From the NCBI GenBank assembly GCA_028673005.1, contig CM054115.1, positions 197,230,370 through 197,294,369 of the forward strand: a DNA stretch of 64,000 bases, in the 5' to 3' direction. Position numbers and translations under genes: made by a program. The DNA is from Tanypteryx hageni (taxonomy: Eukaryota; Arthropoda; Insecta; Odonata; Petaluridae). This document shows, piece after piece, positions 55,704 to 64,000 of the stretch (the stretch's first letter is position 1; every line of letters begins with the position of its first letter). The notes under the pieces were generated by a model. It had not been told where the DNA came from and ran no database searches. It worked only from the letters and a program-made list of their open reading frames with translations.

Positions 55704-56194
55704 TCATCTTGCGACCTTTGGTGATAACCGCCGTGGTCTCCGGCTAATGGGCGTCTCATTCTTTAGGACTATTTTAATCTTAATCGGCATATCTTCCATC
55801 TTCTTAGGCTGGTAATCCCCGACTAATTCTCTAATCTTGCTGCCTAATGCTGGGTCTAAATGACTGCACTGGTCGTCATCTGCGGCAATAAGCAGCATAC
55901 AGCCCTCTTCTGGCCATATCTGAGCCTCGCTTTTGCTTAAATTCACTGAAGCATGGTTCAACAGTTCATCACCTAAGAGAGCTCTCACGTAAGGAATGGT
56001 TCCAGCAGGCACTACCGAGTACAACAGAGGATATGGGACTCCGTCGATAACAGTCGTCGTCTTAAGTCGGCCCAGCGTATTGATTGGCTTTCAAAGTCCA
56101 GTTCACCTAACTCCTTGCAAAGGTCTTCGGCAATTATATTGTAGTCACTCCCACTATCAATTAGACAGTCCACATTGGCGCTGTTAATTTTCAC
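55704..56194 (-). pseudogene. Gypsy aspartic protease and N-terminal edge of pol
   Basis: VDCLIDSGSDYNII is the protease active site (D-S-G). The frame is -1 relative to gag. A frameshift near 56,040 leads into VVPAGTIPYVRALLGDELL and ends with ISRRPRRLSPKVA, the usual sequence just before Gypsy reverse transcriptase. The next codons are TGA then the RNase H end at 55,700, so the whole RT and most of RNase H are absent. Confidence 0.78.
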
Positions 56195-57187
56195 AGTCTT
56201 AATCCTATTTTCCGGCCCTCTGACCGCAACTGTAACAAACCTGCTCTATCAGTGCTCTTTTCTACATGGAAAACATCCCGTTGACCACCACTCGATGGCG
56301 AACCTGGGCATTTCGCGGCAATATGCCCAAACCCGAGGCACTTGAAGCACTTGGCCCCCCTTTCCTTAAACTTACAATCACGGCTCAAATGTCCTACGCC
56401 CCCACAATTGAAGCACCTAGCCTGTTTAGTTTTGTTAGAAAAGTTCGACCCAGGACTCCATGGTACTTCCACCTCACGCTGCGGCCTATTCGTAGACATT
56501 CTGCTCCTCATCATCTCGTGATATTTTACCTTCTCCCGAAACTCGGCAAATGTCTTAGCCCCATACATCATCGCCTTATTTACCTCACTATCCCGAAGAC
56601 CGTCGATAATATATTGAATAGTGATTTCCGTTTCCAGGTCAATTCTACTAACTATTTTCCTCATCTGCAGGATGTACTCTTGGTGGGATTCTTCTTCCTT
56701 CTTTTTACGCCTAAATAGCAACTGATGAATCTCACGACTGTTTGTCTTCGATTCAAACTCCTCCGTCAGGGCCTCCTTAAGTGCTCCCCACGTCTTGAAT
56801 ACTGATTCCGCCTCCAGCCACAGCTTCGCGGTTCCCTCGAGGCACTTCTTCGCAAAAACCAACATCCGTAGTGGCGACCACTCGTACAATTCACTGTGCT
56901 CTTCGATGAGTTCAATCCACTGGCCTACTGGGAAGGTCTTGTCCTCTCCGGTGAATTTCGGGATCGTCCCTTCTATATCCCTGAACTGAATCTGTCGCCT
57001 CATAACTTCATGGCCCTCATCTCTTCCGCGAGATCCATTACTTTCGCTCTCCGACTTTTTAATTCGGCGTTGTTCGTCGCGCAACGCATCACGCTCAGCT
57101 TCGGCCTCTGCCAACTCGCGCTGTAGCTGCTCTACGGCTCGACTTGTTGCCCGCCTCTCTCTTAGAAAGATCTTCAGGTGGAGCCAT
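56191..57187 (-). pseudogene. Gypsy gag polyprotein with two zinc knuckles
   Basis: A start at 57,187 (MAPPEDLSKREAG) is likely; a one-base indel near 57,140 then shifts into the main frame (RAVEQLQRELAEAEAERDAL), open to 56,191. Without that indel gag would be about 330 residues. A coiled-coil start is followed by a capsid-like region (FTGEDKTFPVGQWIELIEEH ... GTAKLWLEAE). Two CCHC knuckles, CFNCGGVGHLSRDC and CFKCLGFGHIAAKC, serve in RNA packaging. Protease follows in the -1 frame; I see no canonical slippery heptamer in the overlap. Confidence 0.82.
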
Positions 57188-57584
57188 CTTCCAACGCCTA
57201 TTCACACTAACACGAAGACACAAAATGTACTTTCTCCTCCCCTCGGCTATACCAGGCACACGCTAGTCTCAGGCTACTTCCTCGTCACGTGATCCTACGT
57301 CAGTCCAACACTACCTTCCCGCGCTTTTTCTCGTCATGTGACCCACCAGCTAGATAGCGTCCATTACGTGAGAAGTGACTTCACCAAAATGGCTTCCCAC
57401 GCTTTTTCTTTCGAAGTCTTAAATGTTTCAACACACAACGTTTATCAGCTAGGAAATTATACCACACTAAAATATCACTCTTCTAACTAATAACTTTTCT
57501 CGTCTCTCGGCAAATAAAGTCCAAAATATGCAGCGTGCTCCTATCGGCTTTAGGCCAACACAACTACACTTTGATGAGAAATGC

Positions 57585-57735
57585 AAGATCTCGTCTTTCG
57601 TAAGATAACATCTCGTCTTTCGTAATATAACGTCTCGTATTTCGTAAAATAACGTCTCGTATTTCATAAGATAACGTCTCGTCTTTCGCAAAATAACGTC
57701 TCGTCTTTCGTAAAATAACGTCTCGTCTTTCGTCT
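57585..57735. repeat. 22-bp tandem repeat in the LTR-element leader
   Basis: About seven units of aacgtctcgtctttcgtaaaat with small changes (aagat, atttc). It lies between the primer-binding site and gag, inside the element. The untranslated leader is thus expanded by about 150 bp. Confidence 0.85.
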
Positions 57736-57830
57736 ATTCGTCTTACATATAAACTTCCTTTCGTCTTATAAATACACTAAATTCGTCCTACTGGTGTCAT
57801 GGCGCGTCTTCATCTCACGTTCCTTTCCAC

Positions 57831-57848
57831 ATCCCGGACGAGCCCCCA
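57831..57848 (-). promoter_or_regulatory. primer-binding site for tRNA-Pro
   Basis: On the minus strand, 18 nt TGGGGGCTCGTCCGGGAT, complementary to the 3' end of tRNA-Pro including CCA. It begins 7 nt inside the 5' LTR boundary (57,856). The match is complete as far as I can recall the tRNA. Confidence 0.85.
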
Positions 57849-57855
57849 AAAGTTA

Positions 57856-58132
57856 TGGGGTGCGGATAAAGGAGACGAGAGAACTTAGGTCGGATAAATT
57901 TTATTATCCATCAATACACTGGGCAAACTGGTAAACTTCCGTCGTGCACACACCGTCCATTATGCTACTCAGCTACATTCACGTCGTTGTCCCACTTTCA
58001 CTCGCGCCAACCTCTCGCCATCTTGCCATCACCTGACTCTCTCACCCCCCAGCATCCACTCTGAACAACTGACGATCACCACCCGTCACAAACAAGCGAC
58101 GATCACCACCCGTACACCATCCTAGTCCCACA
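57856..58132 (-). repeat. 5' LTR
   Basis: 277 bp, starts TGTGGGACT and ends CCCCA on the coding strand. It should carry the promoter and poly(A) signal: ATTTTATTATCC is near 57,898, but no strong TATA box was singled out. Outer flank (TA)n. Confidence 0.92.
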
Positions 58133-58840
58133 TATATATATATACTCACACACGCGCTCGAAGTCTTAATTTATATCCTCCTTGCCGCCTATCCAATTCT
58201 CCTTAACACACCCACAACAGCGCTACCCTTCTATAAGCTCTCCATGATATCCAGGAATCGTGGCGACCTGATATGACGCCAGGAAATTTTCACCGGTAGT
58301 ACATCTTCCCTCACAGGGTCCTTCCCTTGTAAAAGACCACGATGCTTCACCTGCTCTCTCTGAGATACTTCTTCCTCATTTACCAGCTCTGTTACACAAA
58401 TCTCTTATACAATCTTATCCCGCGGCACTTGTACCTTAAAAAACGTGCTATATCTTCTCACTTGTACTCAATGCACTGCGTTCTACGCAGTCCTTACAAC
58501 CACACCCCTTAATATCCACATGAACGGCCACAGGAATAGCGTCACGGTTAGGCGCCCCCTTCCGGTGGCCAACCATGCGTTAGCACACTCCCTTCCCTTC
58601 AGTAGCTGCTTCACAGTAAATACCATCCGTGTTCTTCCAGTTAGTTTCCCCGCGCCACAACTTCGTTAATGGAAACTAACACTCCCAATCCATTTACCCC
58701 TCTTTTCCCGAACCCCATCCTTTCTCATTTCCCATACCTCCACTCCAATGCTTAGTTTTAGTTTCTGTTATTCTCTAGTCGACGAAGGGAGGATGCCCGA
58801 AAGCTTCAAACCACAAGCCTTCCTCTATAGCTGTGAACGT
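58133..58840 (+). pseudogene. Penelope-like element: GIY-YIG endonuclease region and 3' UTR
   Basis: GSFPCKRPRCFTCS at about 58,317 matches the Cys-rich C-x-x-P-x-C-x-x-C region that precedes the endonuclease in Penelope-like elements. From 58,445, LYLLTCTQCTAFY, TTPLNIHMNGHRNSV and the end FPAPQLR follow the GIY-YIG layout (Y-L-I-T-C ... Y-V-G-E-T ... M-N-G-H). The Gly of the Y-V-G-E motif is replaced (YAVLT), so the nuclease is dead. gacgaagggaggatgcccga and aagcttcaaacc near 58,780 look like the 3' UTR. Several frame breaks. Confidence 0.65.
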
Positions 58841-60384
58841 CTACAACTTTGTATGTTCACTGGCTCCTTCCTAACCCTCTCGTTCCTTTTATATTATTAT
58901 ATTATCTCTTTTTTCCGTATCGTTATATATTATATATTTAGTATATATATATGTAATATATATATATCAACAGTATTAACCAATTATCAACTGAGCGGTT
59001 AGACACAAAAATACAAAAATAGGTTATTATTATACCAATTACTTAAATTTTCCATTTCTTCTGTCAAAATATATATAACAACTTTCCGAAATTAACGATA
59101 CAACCACAGCAGAATCAACACTTTTATGTACGGCGACATCTCTTACTTAGTATCTAAGGTAAAATATTCTTTTCCACACCATCGCCCGTTTACTGCCGGA
59201 AGTTTAATCCTATTGCCCTCGGCGATGACCCTACCACTCCCGCCATTGCCTCGCCCCTTCCCCCTTCCTCTCTCTCTCCGTCTTTCGAACCACAGCGTCA
59301 CTCACGAAACGTCTTCCTCCACCCCCAATGACGCCCTTCTCTTTTTCCATTAACTCCGCGACTTCTCCGTGCTCTCCCTACCACTCTGCCCCCCCACTTC
59401 TACTCGGCCCCCCCACCTCTACTCTGCCCCCTCACCCCTGCTCTGCCCTCCCCGCCGCCACTCTGCTCCCCCACCCCTTTGCTTATCCAACCCCTCTGCC
59501 TCTCCCCCTCTCTGCCTCCCTCCACTGACCGAAACTCTCGACAGCGCCGCTCACTTTGATGAATCTGATCTGTCTCCCTCTCCCTGTTTCTCTTCCTAAA
59601 CCTATCCGTCATTAAACTCGCCCCGCCACTACCCGTACACCTCGCCCTCCACCCAAAACTCTCTGCCACTGTCGCATGACAGACCCGATCGCCACGCCCT
59701 CGATCCCGGACCAGGAGCGCCGTAATGGCTGCGGAGAGAAATTTTCAGTGTACAAACCGATGGAAACGCGCTGGATAAAAGTGATTAGAATTACAAAAAT
59801 TGGAATTTATCGAATGATGTATCTTTATTGTTATCTTCCAACTTGGGAGCTTTGATCAAATATCAATTATTAAACGATTCTTGAGATAATTTAGAAGAAA
59901 AATAATTTCGTTGTTCCATTCAACAGATTTCAATAAATCGAATGCCTGGACTAGAGATGTTATGTAAGTCATGTAGAATATTATATGTATATTCGCCGGA
60001 GATATATAATTTCGAAAAGATCGCTCTCTTTAGAAATTAAACAGCATTGCTATCTGATGTGAAATCTGGTAATTATTTCTTTGGTGTGACAACGGCTAAA
60101 TTAACTGTAAAACATACGACTATATGATCAGTCGAAAAGCATATGTAATATTTTACGTGAAAAAATATCCTTTTCTTGGTAGATTTCCTAGGGTAAAATA
60201 ATAGATTACAATATTATATTTTTGCCAAAATTATTATATCCCGAATCCAACTGCTATTAACTTTTTTATATTTTTACATTAAATTGAGATAATTTTATTG
60301 AATTTTATATAGGAGGGATCTATTAATTCACAATTAAATTTAAAACTTAACTTATTAAATTAATTAAATTTTCGAATAAATTCT
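58841..60384. other. no gene; pyrimidine-rich stretch at 59,160-59,640
   Basis: TA-rich DNA around 58,920-58,970, then a C/T-rich stretch whose Pro/Ser/Leu frames are compositional. Beyond 59,750 AT-rich DNA without motifs. Confidence 0.45.
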
Positions 60385-60600
60385 CCGTGTAGCCGTGTTA
60401 TAGCGTGGGAGCTTCTCAAAACGGGTCCCGGGTTTGAATCCTAGGGTGGGCGAGGATGTGTGACCGTCTTTGCTAATGCTGACATGCTTATTGCCAGGGC
60501 TGAGCAAATGCTCGATCGGTTGACCAATCATGAAGAAATACCGTTTATCAACATTAAGACGATTTGTTTTGCTTTTACCTATAGTCTTTGTTTCAGAGTC
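60385..60600 (+). repeat. tRNA-derived SINE-like sequence
   Basis: gtgtagccgtgttatagcg (A box-like) at 60,389 and gggtttgaatcct (B box with one mismatch) at 60,427, about 38 bp apart, followed by a body of about 150 bp. No cloverleaf; not a tRNA gene. Confidence 0.4.
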
Positions 60601-60998
60601 GCATATACTTTTCAAGGCCAAGTTATTTATTTTATATGATTTGAATCAAACGAAGACTTTTACCAATTGAAAGTAAGCAAATCCTTATGATTTCTTATTC
60701 TATTATATGCTAAAATCGAATTGTTATGCCTATATCTCTATTAATAAAAGGCAATGTGTGTGCGTGGACAGCATATCTCGAAAGCCAAGAAACATGGAGA
60801 CTTAAAACTTGGTACACTTACTAATGGAACAATGAAGATGTGCATCATCTTGGAGCCAGAATTTTGTTTTTGGTGGGAGGGGAAAGGTACCATAAGATAA
60901 CACGTAAACATCGATTTTTCAACTTGCAGGTTTTTACTCTTTGGCAAATTTAAATTAGAAATTATTGACCTACTATCTTCTGATCTCGGCCGTTTTAA

Positions 60999-62550
60999 CC
61001 CTCGAGCGGGCGTGCTCTTGTTTGTTACACGACCGGGCGCGCGGCGTATTTTGTCCACGGCGTAATTATTACAAAATAACTCATGTGTTTGATGGTATTA
61101 TTGGTTTATTTTTATCAAAATTATGTTTTAGGTTTTACAACTACAACTTATAATGATAGTTCTTGACTAAACAAATTATGTTTCAATTTAAAATATATAT
61201 CAACACACAAACCTGAGTAACAATTATAAAATTTCCATTATTTATCTGAATTACTGTCTTAAACATTATATGAATTACAAATATATGTTGTTTTGACATG
61301 TTTCATGCAAGAAAATTGATTGAAAGAATCACATTTAATGGTTGTGTCCACATTTTTTCTTCTACCACACAGCACACATTGTCCACGCATTTTCTTTCCT
61401 GGTGTTGGCATATAAATTCACTTTCCGCTTGTTCTTGATATTTTGAAAGGAGTGTCTTCACATCTGATGGTAGAGAATTTATTTTTGCTCTTTCAGTGAG
61501 ATAGAGCTTCATTAATGCCAATGTTAATTCCTTCAAAAAATTTCTTCTTTGTAACCACGTATTGCCAGCATTAGAAAAAAAATATTTGCGCATTTATCCC
61601 CACTATACTCATTAGCGAGAAGAATATTTGCTAATGGACACCGTCGAGTAATACGAGCTATAGAGTAAGTACTACATATTTGATCTACTGTGTCTACTCC
61701 ACCCTTAGTCATGTTGTAGACCAATAAAATTGAGGGTTTAAGGGTTTCGTCATCAATTTCTGTTTCACGATGCATTGTTGCCAGTACTATTATTGCCTTA
61801 TTCTTTTTTGGCACGTTGGACGCCGAGTAATCGAACACTATATAGTCGGTGATCTACCATATGTCCCTGTGCGGCCATTTCAAAGTAAATAAAAAATTGA
61901 AAATTTAACTTTACAGATTTAAAAATAATAAAATAATGGCTTACATGACAAGGCGTGCGGCGTACTCAATGCCGAAGATCACTCTTTCAATCACTCTGTC
62001 AGAGAGATGACGATAGAGCAACAGGTAGTAAAATGGCACCTACATGTATACTAAGAATAAAGGCAAGATTTGCCAATTTCATCATAGAGATGTTTATTCT
62101 ACCATAATCAATAAACAAATGATTTGATTCCTCGAGCATTTCAAAGTACAATGGAAATTGAAACTGTAACTTTACAGACATAGGTATGAGCATAAAGAAT
62201 GTAACCTACATGACAAACCATGCTGCGTACTCAGCATAAACAAAAATCACTCTTTCAATCGCTCGTATATTCAATCCGGCGCGTCTGCTCGAAGGACGGA
62301 GGTAAAGCAAATAATGAGTCACACGACCAGGCGCGCGGTGTATTTAGTACGCCATGGATGACTAATAATATTATCACTCCGATTATTAAGCTACTACAGA
62401 TCTTTGAGGTACGAAGACTTTCTCATTTGGAAGTCAAAATGACACTGAAGGAATACACAAAGTTTCTTAGATGCCAGACACAAAGCAGCGTTGCCAGAGT
62501 GAAATTCGTAAAATTGGCGTACTTTGTACACCAGCGCGACCGCTCGAGGG
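60999..62550 (-). mobile_element. piggyBac-like DNA transposon, degenerate
   Basis: 1,552 bp bounded by TTAA at 60,995-60,998 and 62,551-62,554. The termini are CCCTCGAGCGGGCGTGCTC and, inverted, CCCTCGAGCGGTCGCGCTG. The motif acacgaccGGGCGCGCGGcg recurs near 61,022, 61,950 (weaker), 62,210 (weaker) and 62,322. A direct repeat of about 125 bp (61,877 and 62,136) has expanded the right half. Only the C-terminal part of a transposase remains. Confidence 0.85.
61303..61838 (-). pseudogene. piggyBac transposase, C-terminal fragment
   Basis: ILLVYNMTKGGVDTVDQICS is the conserved piggyBac block holding the last catalytic Asp (K-G-G-V-D-x-x-D). RRCPLANILLANEYSGDK follows. A frameshift in an A-run near 61,578 leads to the other frame with RRNFLKELTLALMKLYLTER and a Cys-rich end (CQHQERKCVDNVCCVVEE), a remnant of the C-terminal zinc domain. 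The N-terminal half with the first two catalytic Asp is not found. Non-functional. Confidence 0.82.
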
Positions 62551-62790
62551 TTAAAGAAAAATAATATCGTTACTTATTCTTATCGTCTCATTTCACCTAC
62601 TATTTTAATCGTCAAGTTATACGTTTAAATCATATTTATTTGAAAATTTTAAACTTGTTAACGATATGTTTCCTTGCCGACCGTGTAATTGTTATGCCTC
62701 GAGATTGTATTGTCACCTTAATCCATATAATATACATGCGTAAAGAATGCGTGCATTTAGTGCTATTATACGAGAAAAAGGAAGAAAGAA

Positions 62791-63504
62791 AGGAGAGAGG
62801 GCCAAAATTAAATGTTCCATAAATCTATTATATATTTTGAAGAGATTGAGGGTTTGTGCAAAATAAAGTCATACTTCCCAAAAAGATGCAGATTCCAAAT
62901 TTTGAATAACAATCAAACCACTAAAATTAGCTGAATGAACTAATTTTTACACCGAAATATTTAATGTAAATGATTGAAATGATTATTTTCGTTTATTACG
63001 GGATTCATGTTTTGTTGAGCGTCATTAATATATGCATGGCAACGCACGTTCATACATGTTTATTTATTTATTTTTAAGGTTCATATTTGTTTTGTCATTT
63101 ACATTTTAAGATATATAATCGCAGAATTGATTGGTAGGCATATTTGTCTATTACCTATTGCAATATTAAAGTATTTCGAGTTTTATTATTTGATAATTAT
63201 TTTGGACAACATTGTTTTGTCTGCTCACGAAATATAATTCTGTTATCATTTGTTGTGGGAATATTTTCTGTTTTACGTCGTTACCTATCGTATAAGCGAG
63301 TTCAACAACTATATCAATTTTTCAAATAAGAAATCATGCCTAAGAAAAGCTAATGATTATTCTCAGATTCGAATAAGATCAATTCCAAACAATTGGTTCT
63401 CACCAGTGAAGCATAAAATGACGATAAAAGAAATAAAAGACTCTAAGAGCAAAGAGTGAGGCAGGCGAACGTCATAGCAACAGAAACTACTGACCGTAAT
63501 ACAT
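62791..63504. other. no recognised feature
   Basis: AT-rich DNA; short frames without motifs. Confidence 0.4.
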
Positions 63505-63815
63505 CTACATCTATACGATACCATGCAAGTCACCTTTTTGGTGGATGGCAGGGAGTGCAGTGCACCAAAGGTCCCAAGATTTGTTACGTTATCTTTTCCT
63601 ATTATGCTCTCTTATCGTCCTATTGAAAAACGATACTCTTTATCGCTCCGTTCTAAAATCGATACTGCGAATCTTATCCTAGCTGTCCTACCTTCCGATA
63701 TACGACGGATTCTGATAACTCCTACTACCTCATTCGCTAGTTCCTCCGACACAAATTTTGCCAGCAGTTTATATCTAGCTTGCTGCCTGCGTTCCTCTAA
63801 CGACGTCACACTAAC
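63505..63815 (-). pseudogene. CR1-like LINE 3' fragment
   Basis: acatctacat tail at 63,501, the 33-nt palindrome position 63,521-63,553 (CCATGC against GCAGGG), and then coding KVSVTSLEERRQQARYKLL and SEELANEVVGVIR. Compared with B, the codons between the two TSL-encoding direct repeats are deleted (VTSL...TSLEERR collapsed to VTSLEERR). 5'-truncated at about 63,815. Confidence 0.72.
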
Positions 63816-64000
63816 CTTCCAAAGACATTCTCATAACCTCCCTACTCATAAAGCCACCAACCTCCCAACTCATTGTACTAATGGCCATTTCTCTAGAACC
63901 ACAATCCCTACTCAACATCTTCTCGCTAAAAAGTTTAACACGTTCCCTCGATCTATTCAACTTATCTACCTCAACATGCAAAGTCTTGTCGCCCACTTCG
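63816..64000 (+). pseudogene. second copy of the L family: start of endonuclease, cut by the window edge
   Basis: In one open plus-strand frame: LLAKKFNTFPRSIQLIYL, then NMQSLVAHF at the very end. This aligns with LSEQFKPFPRSLQILYL then NAQSITAHF of element L at 15,492-15,600. The upstream residues (ATNLPTHCTN) also fit. The copy continues beyond the window. The PAM2-like part is not included, or is lost at the junction with the CR1 fragment. Confidence 0.65.

Larger units (their letters stand above)
54057..58132 (-). mobile_element. Ty3/Gypsy LTR retrotransposon with excised reverse transcriptase
   Basis: Two direct LTRs of 277 bp (54,057-54,333 and 57,856-58,132) begin TGGGG and end CCACA on the plus strand. 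They differ at about seven positions. Both outer flanks are (TA)n, so the target duplication is in TA repeats. The element reads on the minus strand: 5' LTR, tRNA-Pro primer site, leader with 22-bp repeats, gag, protease, then directly the end of RNase H, integrase and 3' LTR. The RT is missing. It inserted just upstream of RTE copy G. Confidence 0.92.
60735..62790 (+). mobile_element. Helitron-like repeat interrupted by a piggyBac element
   Basis: The left part (60,735-60,998) and right part (62,551-62,790) together match the order of 40,270-40,640. The two halves are separated exactly by a piggyBac-type insertion with TTAA at both edges. The host repeat has no ORF. Its own 3' terminus was not found. 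Confidence 0.5.

Noticed and set aside
56191..56270. Canonical -1 slippery site between gag and protease of the LTR element
   Set aside because: The frames do differ by -1, but no X XXY YYZ heptamer is found in the overlap; an indel is as likely.

Overview
The window is a transposon-dense, AT-rich stretch of an animal genome, most likely an arthropod and probably an insect. Evidence for this is the mix of CR1-like LINEs with (GTAGAT)n tails, RTE, Jockey, Penelope-like, Ty3/Gypsy, piggyBac, pogo/Tigger, Helitron-like and hAT-like sequences with many microsatellites, and no bacterial gene organisation. I found no host protein gene, rRNA gene or functional tRNA gene. Almost every convincing coding stretch belongs to a mobile element.

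Layout. 1-2,170: an interspersed repeat with a (CA)n tract, a tRNA-like SINE head and a 1-kb polypyrimidine tract. 2,174 to about 16,740: one minus-strand LINE (called L) whose endonuclease region is split by two plus-strand CR1-like LINEs, A (5,821-10,636) and B (10,742-15,491). B has both ORFs open. 16,740-22,610: repeats, a 0.8-kb foldback, a 0.6-kb MITE, a pogo/Tigger remnant and a LINE-type 3' tail. 22,855-24,880: a 209-bp tandem satellite with a three-unit higher-order period. 25,000-30,590: low-complexity and unrecognised DNA with a dispersed repeat. 30,830-32,690: a broken Jockey-like RT. 32,746-37,949: a third CR1-like LINE (C, minus strand). 38,500-42,000: Penelope-like RT debris and Helitron-like sequence. 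43,173-48,941: two RTE copies tail to tail (E and F), then a CR1 fragment (D). 53,330-54,030: a 5' piece of the same RTE family (G). 54,057-58,132: a complete Ty3/Gypsy LTR element, minus strand, with its RT excised. 58,230-58,830: Penelope-like GIY-YIG debris. 60,735-62,790: a Helitron-like repeat split by a piggyBac element. 63,505-64,000: a CR1 3' fragment joined to a second L-family copy that runs off the window.

How the parts work together. In the CR1-like family, ORF1 is a coiled-coil plus SGNH-esterase-like protein and ORF2 is an APE endonuclease plus reverse transcriptase. In A, B and C a T TTT TTA heptamer lies in the ORF1 reading frame two codons before the ORF1 stop, and ORF2 is always in the -1 frame. 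This suggests ORF2 is made by -1 ribosomal frameshifting. All five 3' ends of this family have a 33-nt palindromic element upstream of a GTAGAT-type tail, plausibly the RT recognition structure. Element L carries three PAM2-like motifs (poly(A)-binding-protein ligands) just upstream of its endonuclease. These two observations are the most novel in the window. All identifications come from motifs read by eye; no database search was possible.
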